Part shown: piece by piece, positions 35,597 through 44,471 of the stretch | Position numbering within the stretch: position 1 is the stretch's first letter | Layout: each line of letters opens with the position of its first letter | NCBI GenBank assembly: GCA_963720075.1 | Contig: CAVREG010000019.1 | Coordinates: 310,001-374,000, forward strand | Source: PALSA-188 sp963720075 | GTDB taxonomy: Bacteria > Acidobacteriota > Terriglobia > Terriglobales > Acidobacteriaceae | Length of the DNA: 64,000 bases | Direction: 5' to 3' | Notes under the pieces: generated by a model | The model's database searches: none | The model's input: the letters and a program-made list of their open reading frames with translations, nothing else | Told to the model about the DNA's origin: nothing | Translations under genes and position numbers: made by a program

Positions 35597-36846
35597 TACT
35601 GATCGGCTCCTTGCGGGTTCTGAGACAGTTGGAGAAAAGCTCGGTCCATGGCGGTGGGCTCTCCACATTGGTTTTGTGTTTGTTCTTCGATTTGGAACAC
35701 CAGGGCCATGATGGAATCGGCCGCATCCGGATCAGAGTAGGCACTCGCTCGCCTGAGTTTGAATTTCATTTCAAGCCAACTCTTATGGAGCGAGGTAAGG
35801 CCAGAGGAAAAGGAATTGACCGGAGGATTGCCCTGTTGGTCATTGTTTGACTCATCATTGTGTGACTCGTCATTCGGCGTCGCAGTTCCGCGCTGATCGC
35901 CATCATTAAGACTAACTCCGTGCAGCGTGGCGCAATCTGTGAGAAGCGTCCCCGCACGATTGAATGCATCTCGGATGCGGCTGCTCCGTTCCGCGTTGGA
36001 AAGGCCGTGACTGAAGGGATCAGCTTGCAGGATCAATCTCGCGGACTCGAGCGATTGTTCCAACGCCGCATTTTTCGGATCTAATTTCGAGGCTTCTGCC
36101 AAATATTTTTCAGCAGTGCGATAGCGATGCAACTGGAAAGCCGCCTGGCCCGCACCAGCAAGCGCAGCGGCATTTTGGCGATCATGCCGAAGAATGGCCT
36201 GGTATTCCGAGAGGGCGCGGTCCTGTGCTCCAGCACGGTCAAACATCCGTGCCGCCTGCATTTCAAGTTCAGGGTCTGGCGGAAGAGAAGCGGATAGAGT
36301 GATCAATTCGCCTTGCGCCTGTGGCAACGCATTTTGCTGTAAAAGAAAATTGATGAGTTCGAACTCCGCATCGCGACGATGAGTTTCGGCGTCGGAGTCC
36401 CATAGCCCATACGTAGCGTTGTGGTAGTAGTGAATCGCCTCGCTGGTTGAGCCTTCCCGTGCGGCGAGCCGTCCCAGGGCCAGGTTGACCGCACCGTCTT
36501 CGGGAACGCGTTCCCATAGGTTCATCAGATAAGTTTTCGCCTCGGGCGTGCGTCCGCTGTCTCTCAGCGCGCGTGCCAGGCTCAATTGATATTGAAAATC
36601 ATCACGATTGTAGGTAAGCGCGGCGCGGAAGTCGGCTATGGCCCGCTCTGGGTCTCCGGATGCATATTCTGCCTGCCCCTGTTCATATAGATGGCGGCCC
36701 AAAGCTTTTTCTTGCTGCCGAAATCGGGCGACCAGATGGCTGACCGCCAGAAATGCCAGCACCGCCGTGACAAAGAGAATTGTAAATACTACCGGCGCAC
36801 GACTGAGAAAAGACTTTAGGTCGGCACGCCTTATTCCAATGGGCAC
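35596..36846 (-). CDS. Membrane-anchored TPR protein
   Basis: A 416-residue protein with one N-terminal membrane helix (PVVFTILFVTAVLAFLAVSHLV, ~18-39) and then a periplasmic array of about six TPR-like repeats (GQAEYASGDPERAIADFRAAL, YQLSLARALRDSGRTPEAKTYL, ALGRLAAREGSTSEAIHYYHNA, and so on to ~275). The C-terminus holds an Asn/Asp/Glu-rich linker (TPNDESHNDESNNDQQGN) and a final helical segment. It is directly coupled to the ClC gene, which suggests a scaffold or assembly role for that transporter, although TPR arrays are generic. Confidence 0.82.
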   Translation of the reverse strand: MPIGIRRADLKSFLSRAPVVFTILFVTAVLAFLAVSHLVARFRQQEKALGRHLYEQGQAEYASGDPERAIADFRAALTYNRDDFQYQLSLARALRDSGRTPEAKTYLMNLWERVPEDGAVNLALGRLAAREGSTSEAIHYYHNATYGLWDSDAETHRRDAEFELINFLLQQNALPQAQGELITLSASLPPDPELEMQAARMFDRAGAQDRALSEYQAILRHDRQNAAALAGAGQAAFQLHRYRTAEKYLAEASKLDPKNAALEQSLESARLILQADPFSHGLSNAERSSRIRDAFNRAGTLLTDCATLHGVSLNDGDQRGTATPNDESHNDESNNDQQGNPPVNSFSSGLTSLHKSWLEMKFKLRRASAYSDPDAADSIMALVFQIEEQTQNQCGEPTAMDRAFLQLSQNPQGADQ

Positions 36847-36912
36847 ATAGTTATCCTAAATCAACATCAGCAATTTGACCTGAGCCTACCCTCGGCCTAA
36901 CATATCCGAACC

Positions 36913-39822
36913 TTGCTTCGAATCCAAAATGACATACGTTCTTGTTTCGTAAGAGCTGTCTGCTGCAAACCATCCTGGCGACAACATTTACGAATTCTGC
37001 TGGCGGGTTTTTGCTTCGCACTGTTGTTGACCGGGTCGTCCGCTCAGGATAAAGCCCCAGCCGTCGCACAACAAACAGACCAGCAAAAAGCTCCTTCCCA
37101 AATAATTTCTCCCGACAAACCTCTTCCCCAAGATCAGGGTACGGCTGGCCTCAAAGAAATGCTTTTGCGGTTGCATACAACCGCTCGTTTGCTGCAAATA
37201 GATGCGCATCCGGATGACGAGGACGGCGGGATGCTGACGCTGGAGTCGCGAGGCAAAGGCATTACTACGACCTTGCTGACTCTCAATCGTGGCGAGGGTG
37301 GACAGAACAGGGTCGGGAGCAATCTTTTCGATGTGCTCGGAGTTCTGCGAACGTTGGAGGTGCTGGCCGCGGATCGCTACTACGGCGTGGAACAGCGATT
37401 CACGCGAGTCGCCGATTTTGGATTCTCCAAGACTCCCGAGGAGACTTTTCAAAAATGGGGAGGACACGACATCGCACTTGGCGATATCGTGCGCGTGATC
37501 CGGACGTTTCGGCCGGACGTGCTCATAGCGCGCTTCAGCGGCACGGAACGCGACGGGCATGGACACCACCAGGCATCGGCAATTTTGACTAAAGAAGCAT
37601 TCCGCGCCGCTGCCGATCCTAAACGCTTTCCAGAACAAATCAGCGACGGGCTTTTACCTTGGCAGGCGAAAAAGCTCTACATCGGAAACGTCTGCGGATT
37701 CGGCGCCAATACCTGCCCGGATGAAAATTACACCGTCAGACTCAATACCGGCGAATTTGACCCGGCACTTGGAGTGTCCTATGCGCAGTTTGCTATTGAG
37801 GGTTTGCGGCACCAACTTTCCCAGGGCGCGGGGGCATGGACGGTCGGCTCCGGCCCTCGTTACACGTACTACAAGCTGGTGGATTCGGTTTTGCCAAGAA
37901 TCTCTCAGGGCCACGAAAGCAATTTTCTTGACGGCATTGATACAACTCTGCCCGGCCTCGCGAAGCGCTTGGGAGATGACAGCGCAAAGTTGCCGCACTT
38001 TCGCTCAAGACTAAAAGAGATACAGACTGAAATAGAAACCGCGTCCCACGAGAGCGATAGCGATCCCAAGCATGCCGCTCCGCCGCTTCTTTCGGCTCTA
38101 AATCATTTCGAAGTACTCATTCATGCAGTCGAAGGAAGTTCGCTCGATGCTCGCGAAAAACTCGATGTCGTAACCGTGCTAAAGGACAAACTCCAGCAGT
38201 GCCAAACAGCCGCGAACTTCGCGATGGGCATTACGTTGGATGCGACGGTTGCTCCCGCAAAGGGATCGCTGTCTAGATTGCCGTCTGAAGCTGATGCATT
38301 GGCAGTAGTTTCCCCCGGACAGAGATTGACCGTGCTGGTGAAGTTTCATAACGCTTCAAAATATCCCCTCAATATAGAGAAGCTATCGGTCGAGTCGGCT
38401 CAAGATTGGGTTACCGGCACTTACAAAGGCGACAATCGCAACTTCGTGAAGCCTGGCGACGATTTTTATGCCAACTTCCGCCTAAGAGTTCCGGCCGATG
38501 CGCCAGCGACGAGGCCTTATTGGCATAGAGACGACCCAGAAACAGAGAGCGTCAACATAATTGATGATGAGAATTATGCGACGCTGCCATTTCCTCCGCC
38601 GCCTTTGCGAGTTCGCGCCGACTATCGCATCACGGGCCGCGCGGACCTCGCGATTATGGGGTTCCAAGTCAAGGGAACGGATGGCCCTGGAGGAGGAATT
38701 GCGGCAACCGTTCAGGTTCCGTTCGTTGACAAGGATGGTAAAGAGCGCGATCCCGACTTGGCGGTTGCGCCTGCATTCTCGGTAATGCTCGAACCAGGAA
38801 CGCAGGTGATTGCTACGAACGAAAGCTCCAGCAAAACGGTGAAAGTTGGAGTGCGCAGCAACATCGCCGGATTACCGAAAGGCACGTTGCGGCTCGATGT
38901 TCCGAAAGGCTGGAAGGTCGAACCTCACAGTGTGGCGGTTAATCTTCATGATCGCGGCGAGAAGAAGGATTTTGAATTCACAATCGTTCCTGACAAATTG
39001 AAAGAAGGGAAAGTCGAACTCCGCGCGCTTCTCGAATCGGGCGGCAGGCGCTTCACTGAGGGTTATACCCTGGTCACGCGGGAAGATATTGGTCGCTTCT
39101 ATTACTATCAGCCCGCAGTGCAGCGGGTCAGCATGGTGGATGTCAAGGTTCCATCCGGTTTGAAGATTGGCTACATCATGGGAGCTGGCGATGATATTCC
39201 CACGGTGCTCCGGCAAATTGGAATGAACGTTACGATGATTCCGGCAGAGAACCTCGCCGACGAGGATTTATCTAAATATGGAACAATTGTGCTGGGCATT
39301 CGCACGTACGACACGGAACAAAGCGTGGTCACGAACAATGCCAAACTGCTGAACTATGTCTCCAATGGCGGAACGCTGGTAGTGCAGTACAACGCGGGTA
39401 TTGGTGACTTTAATCGGGAGAGCCTGACCCCATTTCCCGCCGAACTCAGCCGGCAGAGAGTCACGGTCGAAGAGGCTCCGGTGGATATTCTTGAACCGGA
39501 AGACAGCATCCTTCATTATCCAAACCAAATTACTGCAAGCGATTTTGACGGATGGGTACAAGAGCGCGGACTTTACTTCATGGATCAATGGGATGACCAT
39601 TTCACGTCTCTGCTTGCGTGTCATGATCCAGGACAAGCACCGCAGAAAGGCGGCCTGCTGCGGGCGCCCTATGGGAAGGGCATATATATTTACACTGGGT
39701 ACGCATTTTTCCGCCAACTTCCTTATGGGGTTCCGGGAGCGGTTCGTCTGTTTGGGAATTTGTTGAGCTCGGGACATGAGGGAGAAAATGCGAACCTCAA
39801 TGCGCAACTGTCAACGTATTGA
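36913..39822 (+). CDS. Large exported PIG-L deacetylase-domain protein
   Basis: A 969-residue protein with an N-terminal hydrophobic export segment (ILLAGFCFALLLTGSSA). Residues ~90-330 form a PIG-L/LmbE zinc deacetylase domain, with the metal motif DAHPDDEDGG and a later GTERDGHGHHQAS. The middle has two beta-sandwich-like domains (LTVLVKFHNASKYPLNIEKL; VKVGVRSNIAGLPKGTLRL). The end (~770-960) looks like a GATase1-like fold (YGTIVLGIRTYDTE, NGGTLVVQYNAG, KGIYIYTGYAFFRQLP). Substrates are likely N-acetylated sugars. There is no ATG before the signal sequence, so I use TTG 36913; its N-terminus is longer than usual and the start may be wrong by some codons. Confidence 0.85.
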   Translation: MLRIQNDIRSCFVRAVCCKPSWRQHLRILLAGFCFALLLTGSSAQDKAPAVAQQTDQQKAPSQIISPDKPLPQDQGTAGLKEMLLRLHTTARLLQIDAHPDDEDGGMLTLESRGKGITTTLLTLNRGEGGQNRVGSNLFDVLGVLRTLEVLAADRYYGVEQRFTRVADFGFSKTPEETFQKWGGHDIALGDIVRVIRTFRPDVLIARFSGTERDGHGHHQASAILTKEAFRAAADPKRFPEQISDGLLPWQAKKLYIGNVCGFGANTCPDENYTVRLNTGEFDPALGVSYAQFAIEGLRHQLSQGAGAWTVGSGPRYTYYKLVDSVLPRISQGHESNFLDGIDTTLPGLAKRLGDDSAKLPHFRSRLKEIQTEIETASHESDSDPKHAAPPLLSALNHFEVLIHAVEGSSLDAREKLDVVTVLKDKLQQCQTAANFAMGITLDATVAPAKGSLSRLPSEADALAVVSPGQRLTVLVKFHNASKYPLNIEKLSVESAQDWVTGTYKGDNRNFVKPGDDFYANFRLRVPADAPATRPYWHRDDPETESVNIIDDENYATLPFPPPPLRVRADYRITGRADLAIMGFQVKGTDGPGGGIAATVQVPFVDKDGKERDPDLAVAPAFSVMLEPGTQVIATNESSSKTVKVGVRSNIAGLPKGTLRLDVPKGWKVEPHSVAVNLHDRGEKKDFEFTIVPDKLKEGKVELRALLESGGRRFTEGYTLVTREDIGRFYYYQPAVQRVSMVDVKVPSGLKIGYIMGAGDDIPTVLRQIGMNVTMIPAENLADEDLSKYGTIVLGIRTYDTEQSVVTNNAKLLNYVSNGGTLVVQYNAGIGDFNRESLTPFPAELSRQRVTVEEAPVDILEPEDSILHYPNQITASDFDGWVQERGLYFMDQWDDHFTSLLACHDPGQAPQKGGLLRAPYGKGIYIYTGYAFFRQLPYGVPGAVRLFGNLLSSGHEGENANLNAQLSTY

Positions 39823-39893
39823 GGTTGCGTGCGCGAGCGCGTTCTGTCTGTCCCGGTCCGAAGTTATCTCGGAATACACGGCTTGAGGCGATT

Positions 39894-39910
39894 GTTGAGC
39901 TTCGCTCAAC
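39894..39910. terminator. Short hairpin between PIG-L and permease genes
   Basis: GTTGAGC TTC GCTCAAC, a perfect seven-base-pair stem with a three-base loop, but with no T-run after it. It may slow RNA decay or weakly terminate the PIG-L transcript. Confidence 0.35.
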
Positions 39911-39961
39911 CTGACAGCCGAGGGCGGTTGTCGCTACGTGACCCAGGACTTCCACTTTCGA

Positions 39962-41449
39962 ATGTCCAAACCAGATGAAGCCGCAGAGGATTCTCGCAAA
40001 CTGATTCGTGGCATTGGCCTGAGCAGCGCGATCGCCCTCAACATGACCGACATGATTGGCGTCGGCCCGTTCATTACGTTGCCGCTGATCGTGGGCGCGA
40101 TGGGAGGCCCGCAAGCCATGTTGGGCTGGATTGCCGGCGCAATTTTCGCTTTGTGTGATGGTTTGATATGGGCAGAACTGGGCGCTGCCATGCCCGGCTC
40201 CGGCGGCTCATATCGTTATTTGCGAGAAATTTATGGAAGAAACCGCCTCGGAAAATTGGTTTCTTTTCTTTTCATCTGGCAACTTTCTTTCAGTGCCCCG
40301 CTCTCGATTGCTTCGGGCTCGATCGGACTGGCGGGGTATGCATCGTATTATTGGCCGAGCCTCGCCCACGAATATGTGTCTCGCAACTGGAATTCACAAC
40401 TTCCGCTATTAGGTCCGCTGCATCTTCGCTGGATAATTTCCGGGGCAACCCTGCTGGCAGTTGCAGTTCTCGTAGTCGCCGTTTTTCTTCTATATCGCAA
40501 AATAACCAGTATTGGATGGCTATCCAAAGCGCTGTGGCTCGGCGTAATGATCACGATCGCCTGGATTATTTTCGCAGGGCTAACCCACTTCGACCGGTCC
40601 CGCGCATTCACGTTTCCAATTGGTGCGTTCACGCTGTCGAACAACTTCTTTTTGGGGCTGGGGTCGGCAATGCTGATCGCAACCTATGATTATTGGGGTT
40701 ACTACAATGTTTGTTTTCTCGGCGATGAGGTAAAAAATCCGGGAAAGACGATTCCGCGGGCTGTTTTGCTATCTATTCTGCTGACCGCGTGTCTATACAT
40801 AGTGATGAATATCTGCATTCTGGGCGTGATTCCGTGGCAGGAGATCGTCCATCCCGCCCATTCCAGCAGCGGATTATATGTAGTCTCAATTTTTATGCAG
40901 AAAATTTACGGGCCATGGGCGGCTAATCTGGTTACGGGCTTGGTGATGTGGACGGCGTTCGCCTCGGTTTTTTCTCTTTTATTGGGATACTCTCGCGTGC
41001 CGTATGCGGCTGCTCTCGACGGCAATTATTTCCGCAGCTTCGCGAAGGTTCATCCCATGCACCGGTTTCCTCACATCTCACTCCTCGCTCTCGGTGGCGT
41101 GGCGTTGCTGTTTTGCTTTCTCCCGCTAGCCGACGTGATTGCAGCTTTAGTGGTCATTCGCATCACTCTTCAGTTCCTTATGCAGGCGATTGGATTGATT
41201 ATTCTGCGAATCAGGGAGCCGAACATGGCTCGTCCTTTTCGGATGTGGCTCTATCCGTTACCGGCACTCGCAGCTACCATTGGATTCGTCTTCATTCTAA
41301 TTTCACGAACCGGATCGCTTGTTCAACTTCGCTATGCTCTGCTTATTCTTCTTAGCGGTATAGTCATCTTCCTCGCGCGAGCCTGGCATGAGAGACAATG
41401 GCCCTTTGAGATTGGCGCTCCTCGCCCGCTAACTCAGGGTAGCGATTAG
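39962..41449 (+). CDS. APC-family amino acid/polyamine permease
   Basis: A 495-residue inner-membrane transporter with about 12 helices. The first helix carries the APC substrate motif MIGVGPFITLPLIVGAMGG, followed by GAAMPGSGGSYRYLREIYG, another hallmark of the family. Helix 6 region DYWGYYNVCFLGDEVKNPGKTIPRA matches the APC E-V-K-N-P-x-K-x-I-P-R-A consensus. I favour the ATG at 39962; a GTG 24 bases upstream is possible, and neither has a good ribosome site. Two bases separate its stop from the next MFS gene, so the two are co-transcribed. Substrate not predictable. Confidence 0.88.
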   Translation: MSKPDEAAEDSRKLIRGIGLSSAIALNMTDMIGVGPFITLPLIVGAMGGPQAMLGWIAGAIFALCDGLIWAELGAAMPGSGGSYRYLREIYGRNRLGKLVSFLFIWQLSFSAPLSIASGSIGLAGYASYYWPSLAHEYVSRNWNSQLPLLGPLHLRWIISGATLLAVAVLVVAVFLLYRKITSIGWLSKALWLGVMITIAWIIFAGLTHFDRSRAFTFPIGAFTLSNNFFLGLGSAMLIATYDYWGYYNVCFLGDEVKNPGKTIPRAVLLSILLTACLYIVMNICILGVIPWQEIVHPAHSSSGLYVVSIFMQKIYGPWAANLVTGLVMWTAFASVFSLLLGYSRVPYAAALDGNYFRSFAKVHPMHRFPHISLLALGGVALLFCFLPLADVIAALVVIRITLQFLMQAIGLIILRIREPNMARPFRMWLYPLPALAATIGFVFILISRTGSLVQLRYALLILLSGIVIFLARAWHERQWPFEIGAPRPLTQGSD

Positions 41450-41451
41450 TT

Positions 41452-42726
41452 ATGGCTGATTCGCTAAATAGTCCATTGCCGGATAGGCTTGCGACAGTTC
41501 ACCACGGAGGATCGCCTTGGTCGCCACTGGGTGAGCCTCTCTTTCGGTCTCTCTGGATCGCGGCGGTAATTTCATACACCGGCACATGGATGCAGAACGT
41601 CGGCGCGGGCTGGCTGATGACGCAGCTCACCATGTCTCCGCTGATGGTGGGCTTGGTGCAAGCGGCGACCACCCTGCCGGTGTTTTTGGTCATTCTACCT
41701 GCAGGTGCCCTGGCAGATATGGTGGATCGTCGCCGCTTCCTGCTGATCACGCAGGGATGGATGGTAATGGCTTCGGCGGCATTGGGCGTTCTGAGCCTGA
41801 TGCATCACATCACGCCCTGGGTGCTGCTGGGGTTCACATTCGTTTTGGGACTGGGCGCGGTGATGAACGATCCGGCATGGCAGGCGATCACGCCCGAAAT
41901 CGTCTCAACGGGACGTCACGCATCCGCTGTTGCGCTCAATTCGGTTGGTTTTAATGTTGCCCGCGCGGTCGGCCCGGCACTGGGAGGACTTGTGATTGCC
42001 GCCACCAATTCCGGCGTTGCGTTTCTGCTCAATGCCCTTTCATTTTTCGGAGTAATTTTCTTTCTCTATCGCTGGCGGCGCCCCGCAATCGAGCATGTGG
42101 AAACAGGACGCGTCATGGCCGCCATTAAAACTGGGATCCGCTATGGATTGGGCGCGCCAGTAGTGCGCTGTGTTTTAATCCGCACTGGAGCTTTCAGCCT
42201 GGCCGCGAGTTCCCTGCTCGCGCTGCTTCCGATCCTGGCGCGGCCTCATGGTCCAACCGGTTATGGTCTATTGCTTGGATCTTTCGGATTGGGCGCGCTT
42301 GCGGGCGCCAGCGCACTCCCTCGTCTCCGTAATCGCCTTTCCGTGGACGCTGTGGTCGCAGCGGCAATCGTAATATTTGCAGTAATGACATTCGCCGCCG
42401 GACGCGTGCAAACATTTAGCTGGCTTTGTCTGGTATTGTTCACAAGCGGAACTGCATGGATTGGAATTCTGGCTTGTTTGAATGTCGCCGCGCAAACCAT
42501 GTCTCCGCCCTGGCTGCGAGCAAGGGCGCTGTCGTTATATTTGCTCGTGCTGCAAGGCGGCATGGCAATTGGCAGCGCCGCATGGGGAGAATTGGCGACG
42601 AAAGTCGGAATCCCATGGACGTTGCTGTGTTCCGCCCTCGCTCTGATTGCTGGATTGTTCACGGTAAAGCGTTTCAGGCTTTCAGAGCGAGAATTGGACT
42701 TGGCTCCATCTATGATTCGTGACTAA
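41452..42726 (+). CDS. MFS exporter (EntS/MFS_3-like)
   Basis: A 424-residue major facilitator with 12 helices. It shows the opening SLWIAAVISYTGTWMQNVGAGWLM, GALADMVDRRRFLL (loop 2-3 motif A) and VMNDPAWQAITPEIV, which match the enterobactin-exporter/DUF894 subgroup. It is probably an efflux pump for a small hydrophobic or siderophore-like compound. It starts two bases after the APC permease stop codon. Two palindromes follow its end and may close the transcript. No nearby biosynthetic genes indicate its cargo. Confidence 0.87.
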   Translation: MADSLNSPLPDRLATVHHGGSPWSPLGEPLFRSLWIAAVISYTGTWMQNVGAGWLMTQLTMSPLMVGLVQAATTLPVFLVILPAGALADMVDRRRFLLITQGWMVMASAALGVLSLMHHITPWVLLGFTFVLGLGAVMNDPAWQAITPEIVSTGRHASAVALNSVGFNVARAVGPALGGLVIAATNSGVAFLLNALSFFGVIFFLYRWRRPAIEHVETGRVMAAIKTGIRYGLGAPVVRCVLIRTGAFSLAASSLLALLPILARPHGPTGYGLLLGSFGLGALAGASALPRLRNRLSVDAVVAAAIVIFAVMTFAAGRVQTFSWLCLVLFTSGTAWIGILACLNVAAQTMSPPWLRARALSLYLLVLQGGMAIGSAAWGELATKVGIPWTLLCSALALIAGLFTVKRFRLSERELDLAPSMIRD

Positions 42727-42737
42727 TAAAGCTCAAT

Positions 42738-42789
42738 ACGCAGCTTGCTGCGTCTGCAATGCCCGATAAAGACGTAGCTAGCTACGTCT
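42738..42789. repeat. Tandem pair of related perfect palindromes (family C)
   Basis: ACGCAGCTTGCTGCGT (42738-42753) and AGACGTAGCTAGCTACGTCT (42770-42789) lie 16 bases apart. They share the frame ACGYAGC..GCTRCGTCT, so they look like two copies of one palindromic unit. Situated between the MFS exporter and the DinB-like gene, they could form adjacent hairpins in the mRNA. Confidence 0.8.
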
Positions 42790-42815
42790 CTATATCTTAA
42801 TATTAAGGAGAAACT

Positions 42816-43388
42816 ATGAGACTGCTGAACGCGTGTTGTGTATTTCTGTTGTTACTCGCGGCGTGTGGTATCGCGGCGGCCCAAACCCCAGCTGCGGATG
42901 TTCACCGTACTGCAAGCCAAATACTTGATCACTCTGTGGACAATGTAGAAAACGAATTTACCTCTGCCGCAGAGGCCATGCCTGAGGACAAGTATTCGTT
43001 TGCGCCAACCAACGGGGAATTTAAGGGTGTCCGAACCTTCGCCCAACAGGTCAAACACGTGGCTGCCGTCAATTACATGATCGCCGCCGCGATTCTCGAG
43101 GAAAAGCCTCCGGTCGAACTGGGCGGAGAAAATGGACCTGATTCCATCAAATCCAAGGCGGACATCCTGAAGTTTTTGAAGGATTCATTCGACTATCAGC
43201 ACAAAGCGATGAACTCCCTCACGGATGCGAATCTGGTAGGGCTGGTCAAGGCTCCCTTCGGAGACAGTAAAGCGAGCAGGCTCGGACTGGCTACGCTCTC
43301 GATCGCTCATCCGTTTGATCATTATGGACAGATGGTGGAGTATCTGCGAATGAACGGCATCATTCCGCCAGCAAGCCGGGGTCAGTAG
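42816..43388 (+). CDS. Exported DinB-like protein
   Basis: A 190-residue four-helix-bundle protein of the DinB/YfiT superfamily with a signal peptide (CCVFLLLLAACGIAAAQ). Metal-binding histidines are plausible at VKHVAAVNY, SFDYQHKAMN and AHPFDHYGQMVEYLRM, the last being the typical DinB C-terminal motif. AAGGAGA precedes the ATG. DinB proteins are usually cytoplasmic thiol-transferase-like or damage-induced; secreted versions of unknown role occur repeatedly in Acidobacteria. It stands alone, behind the family C palindromes. Confidence 0.85.
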   Translation: MRLLNACCVFLLLLAACGIAAAQTPAADVHRTASQILDHSVDNVENEFTSAAEAMPEDKYSFAPTNGEFKGVRTFAQQVKHVAAVNYMIAAAILEEKPPVELGGENGPDSIKSKADILKFLKDSFDYQHKAMNSLTDANLVGLVKAPFGDSKASRLGLATLSIAHPFDHYGQMVEYLRMNGIIPPASRGQ

Positions 43389-43455
43389 CTTACGGGAATC
43401 TGATTGCTTCGAAATGGACCGGGATGAACCCCGGTCCCTCTCTTCTCTTCGACTT

Positions 43456-44415
43456 TCAAGTGCGCAAGGATCGCAAAGACGAACTGCCTCCGCGCTGGGT
43501 GATGGTGGTGGAAATCAGTTCCGCGGAAAGTCCTGCATCGCGAAGATGTTTCTGAACCCTTGCTTTGACTTGAGTGAGTGATGCCCCCGGAGCGATGAAA
43601 AGCAGTACGGACGGACCCGCTCCGCTCAACGCCACTCCCAGAATTCCCGATTTCGTTTGCATCCGATGAAGTACCGGCAATAACGGACAAAGCGATGCTC
43701 GGTAAGGTTGATGCAAGCGGTCTTCAAGCGCTCCGGATATTAGCTCTGGACGGCCTTGGGTCAACGCCGCCAGCAGGAACATAGAATTTTGAATGTTGGT
43801 CACCGTGTCGTCGCGGCTGTACTGTCTCGGAAGCACCTGCCTGGCTTTCTCGGTGGACAAACTTTGCTCAGGAATTGCCAGAAGCAAGGGCCACTTCCCT
43901 TTTGGAGGAACACGAACTGTTTGCGCTTCCCTATCGTTTGCCATGCGGGCTATGGTCAGTCCTCCGAGCCAGCAGGCGGCTGCGTTATCGGCGTGATGCT
44001 CCCGCCGCGAAGCTTCGCCGATTATGCGGCTGTCCGCCCATGACAGTTTGCCGAAGTGAACTGCGAGCGCGATTCCCGCGAGGCGTGCCGCGGCGGATGA
44101 TCCGCAGCCCTTTCCAATGGGAATGTCATTGTGGATGCGTACCGACAGCGGTTTTGCTGCCTTCCCTGCGTTTAGCAAAACTTCACGGTAGGTTCTCAGA
44201 ATCAGATGATTTTCAATGCGGCCGCAAATATCCGCATCGCGTCCCGTTGCGGATATCGAACCATCTGCCGAGGTGGTGGCTGTGACTTTCAGGAATAGTT
44301 GCAAGGCGAGAGCGGCGGCGTCGAAGGCAGGCCCAAGATTCGCTGAAGTCGCCGGAAGGGTGATCTGAAAGGAACGAACTCTCGGAGACGGCTTGTTGGG
44401 TCGTTTGGTGGACAT
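43456..44415 (-). CDS. thrB: Homoserine kinase
   Basis: A GHMP kinase that phosphorylates L-homoserine for threonine synthesis. The 319-residue protein has LPATSANLGPAFDAAALAL at the N-terminus (GHMP motif 1), the ATP loop PIGKGCGSSAAARLAGI and the C-terminal GVALSGAGPSVLLF motif 3. It has a Ser/Arg-rich C-terminal tail. It lies 56 bases downstream of thrC on the same strand, as a thrC-thrB unit, and is separated by 16 kb from lysC-hom. Confidence 0.94.
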   Translation of the reverse strand: MSTKRPNKPSPRVRSFQITLPATSANLGPAFDAAALALQLFLKVTATTSADGSISATGRDADICGRIENHLILRTYREVLLNAGKAAKPLSVRIHNDIPIGKGCGSSAAARLAGIALAVHFGKLSWADSRIIGEASRREHHADNAAACWLGGLTIARMANDREAQTVRVPPKGKWPLLLAIPEQSLSTEKARQVLPRQYSRDDTVTNIQNSMFLLAALTQGRPELISGALEDRLHQPYRASLCPLLPVLHRMQTKSGILGVALSGAGPSVLLFIAPGASLTQVKARVQKHLRDAGLSAELISTTITQRGGSSSLRSLRT

Positions 44416-44471
44416 TGGAGCGGCTTGAACTTTTTCAAATCCGTCTCATCTTATGGTTGCAATTGGCTCGT

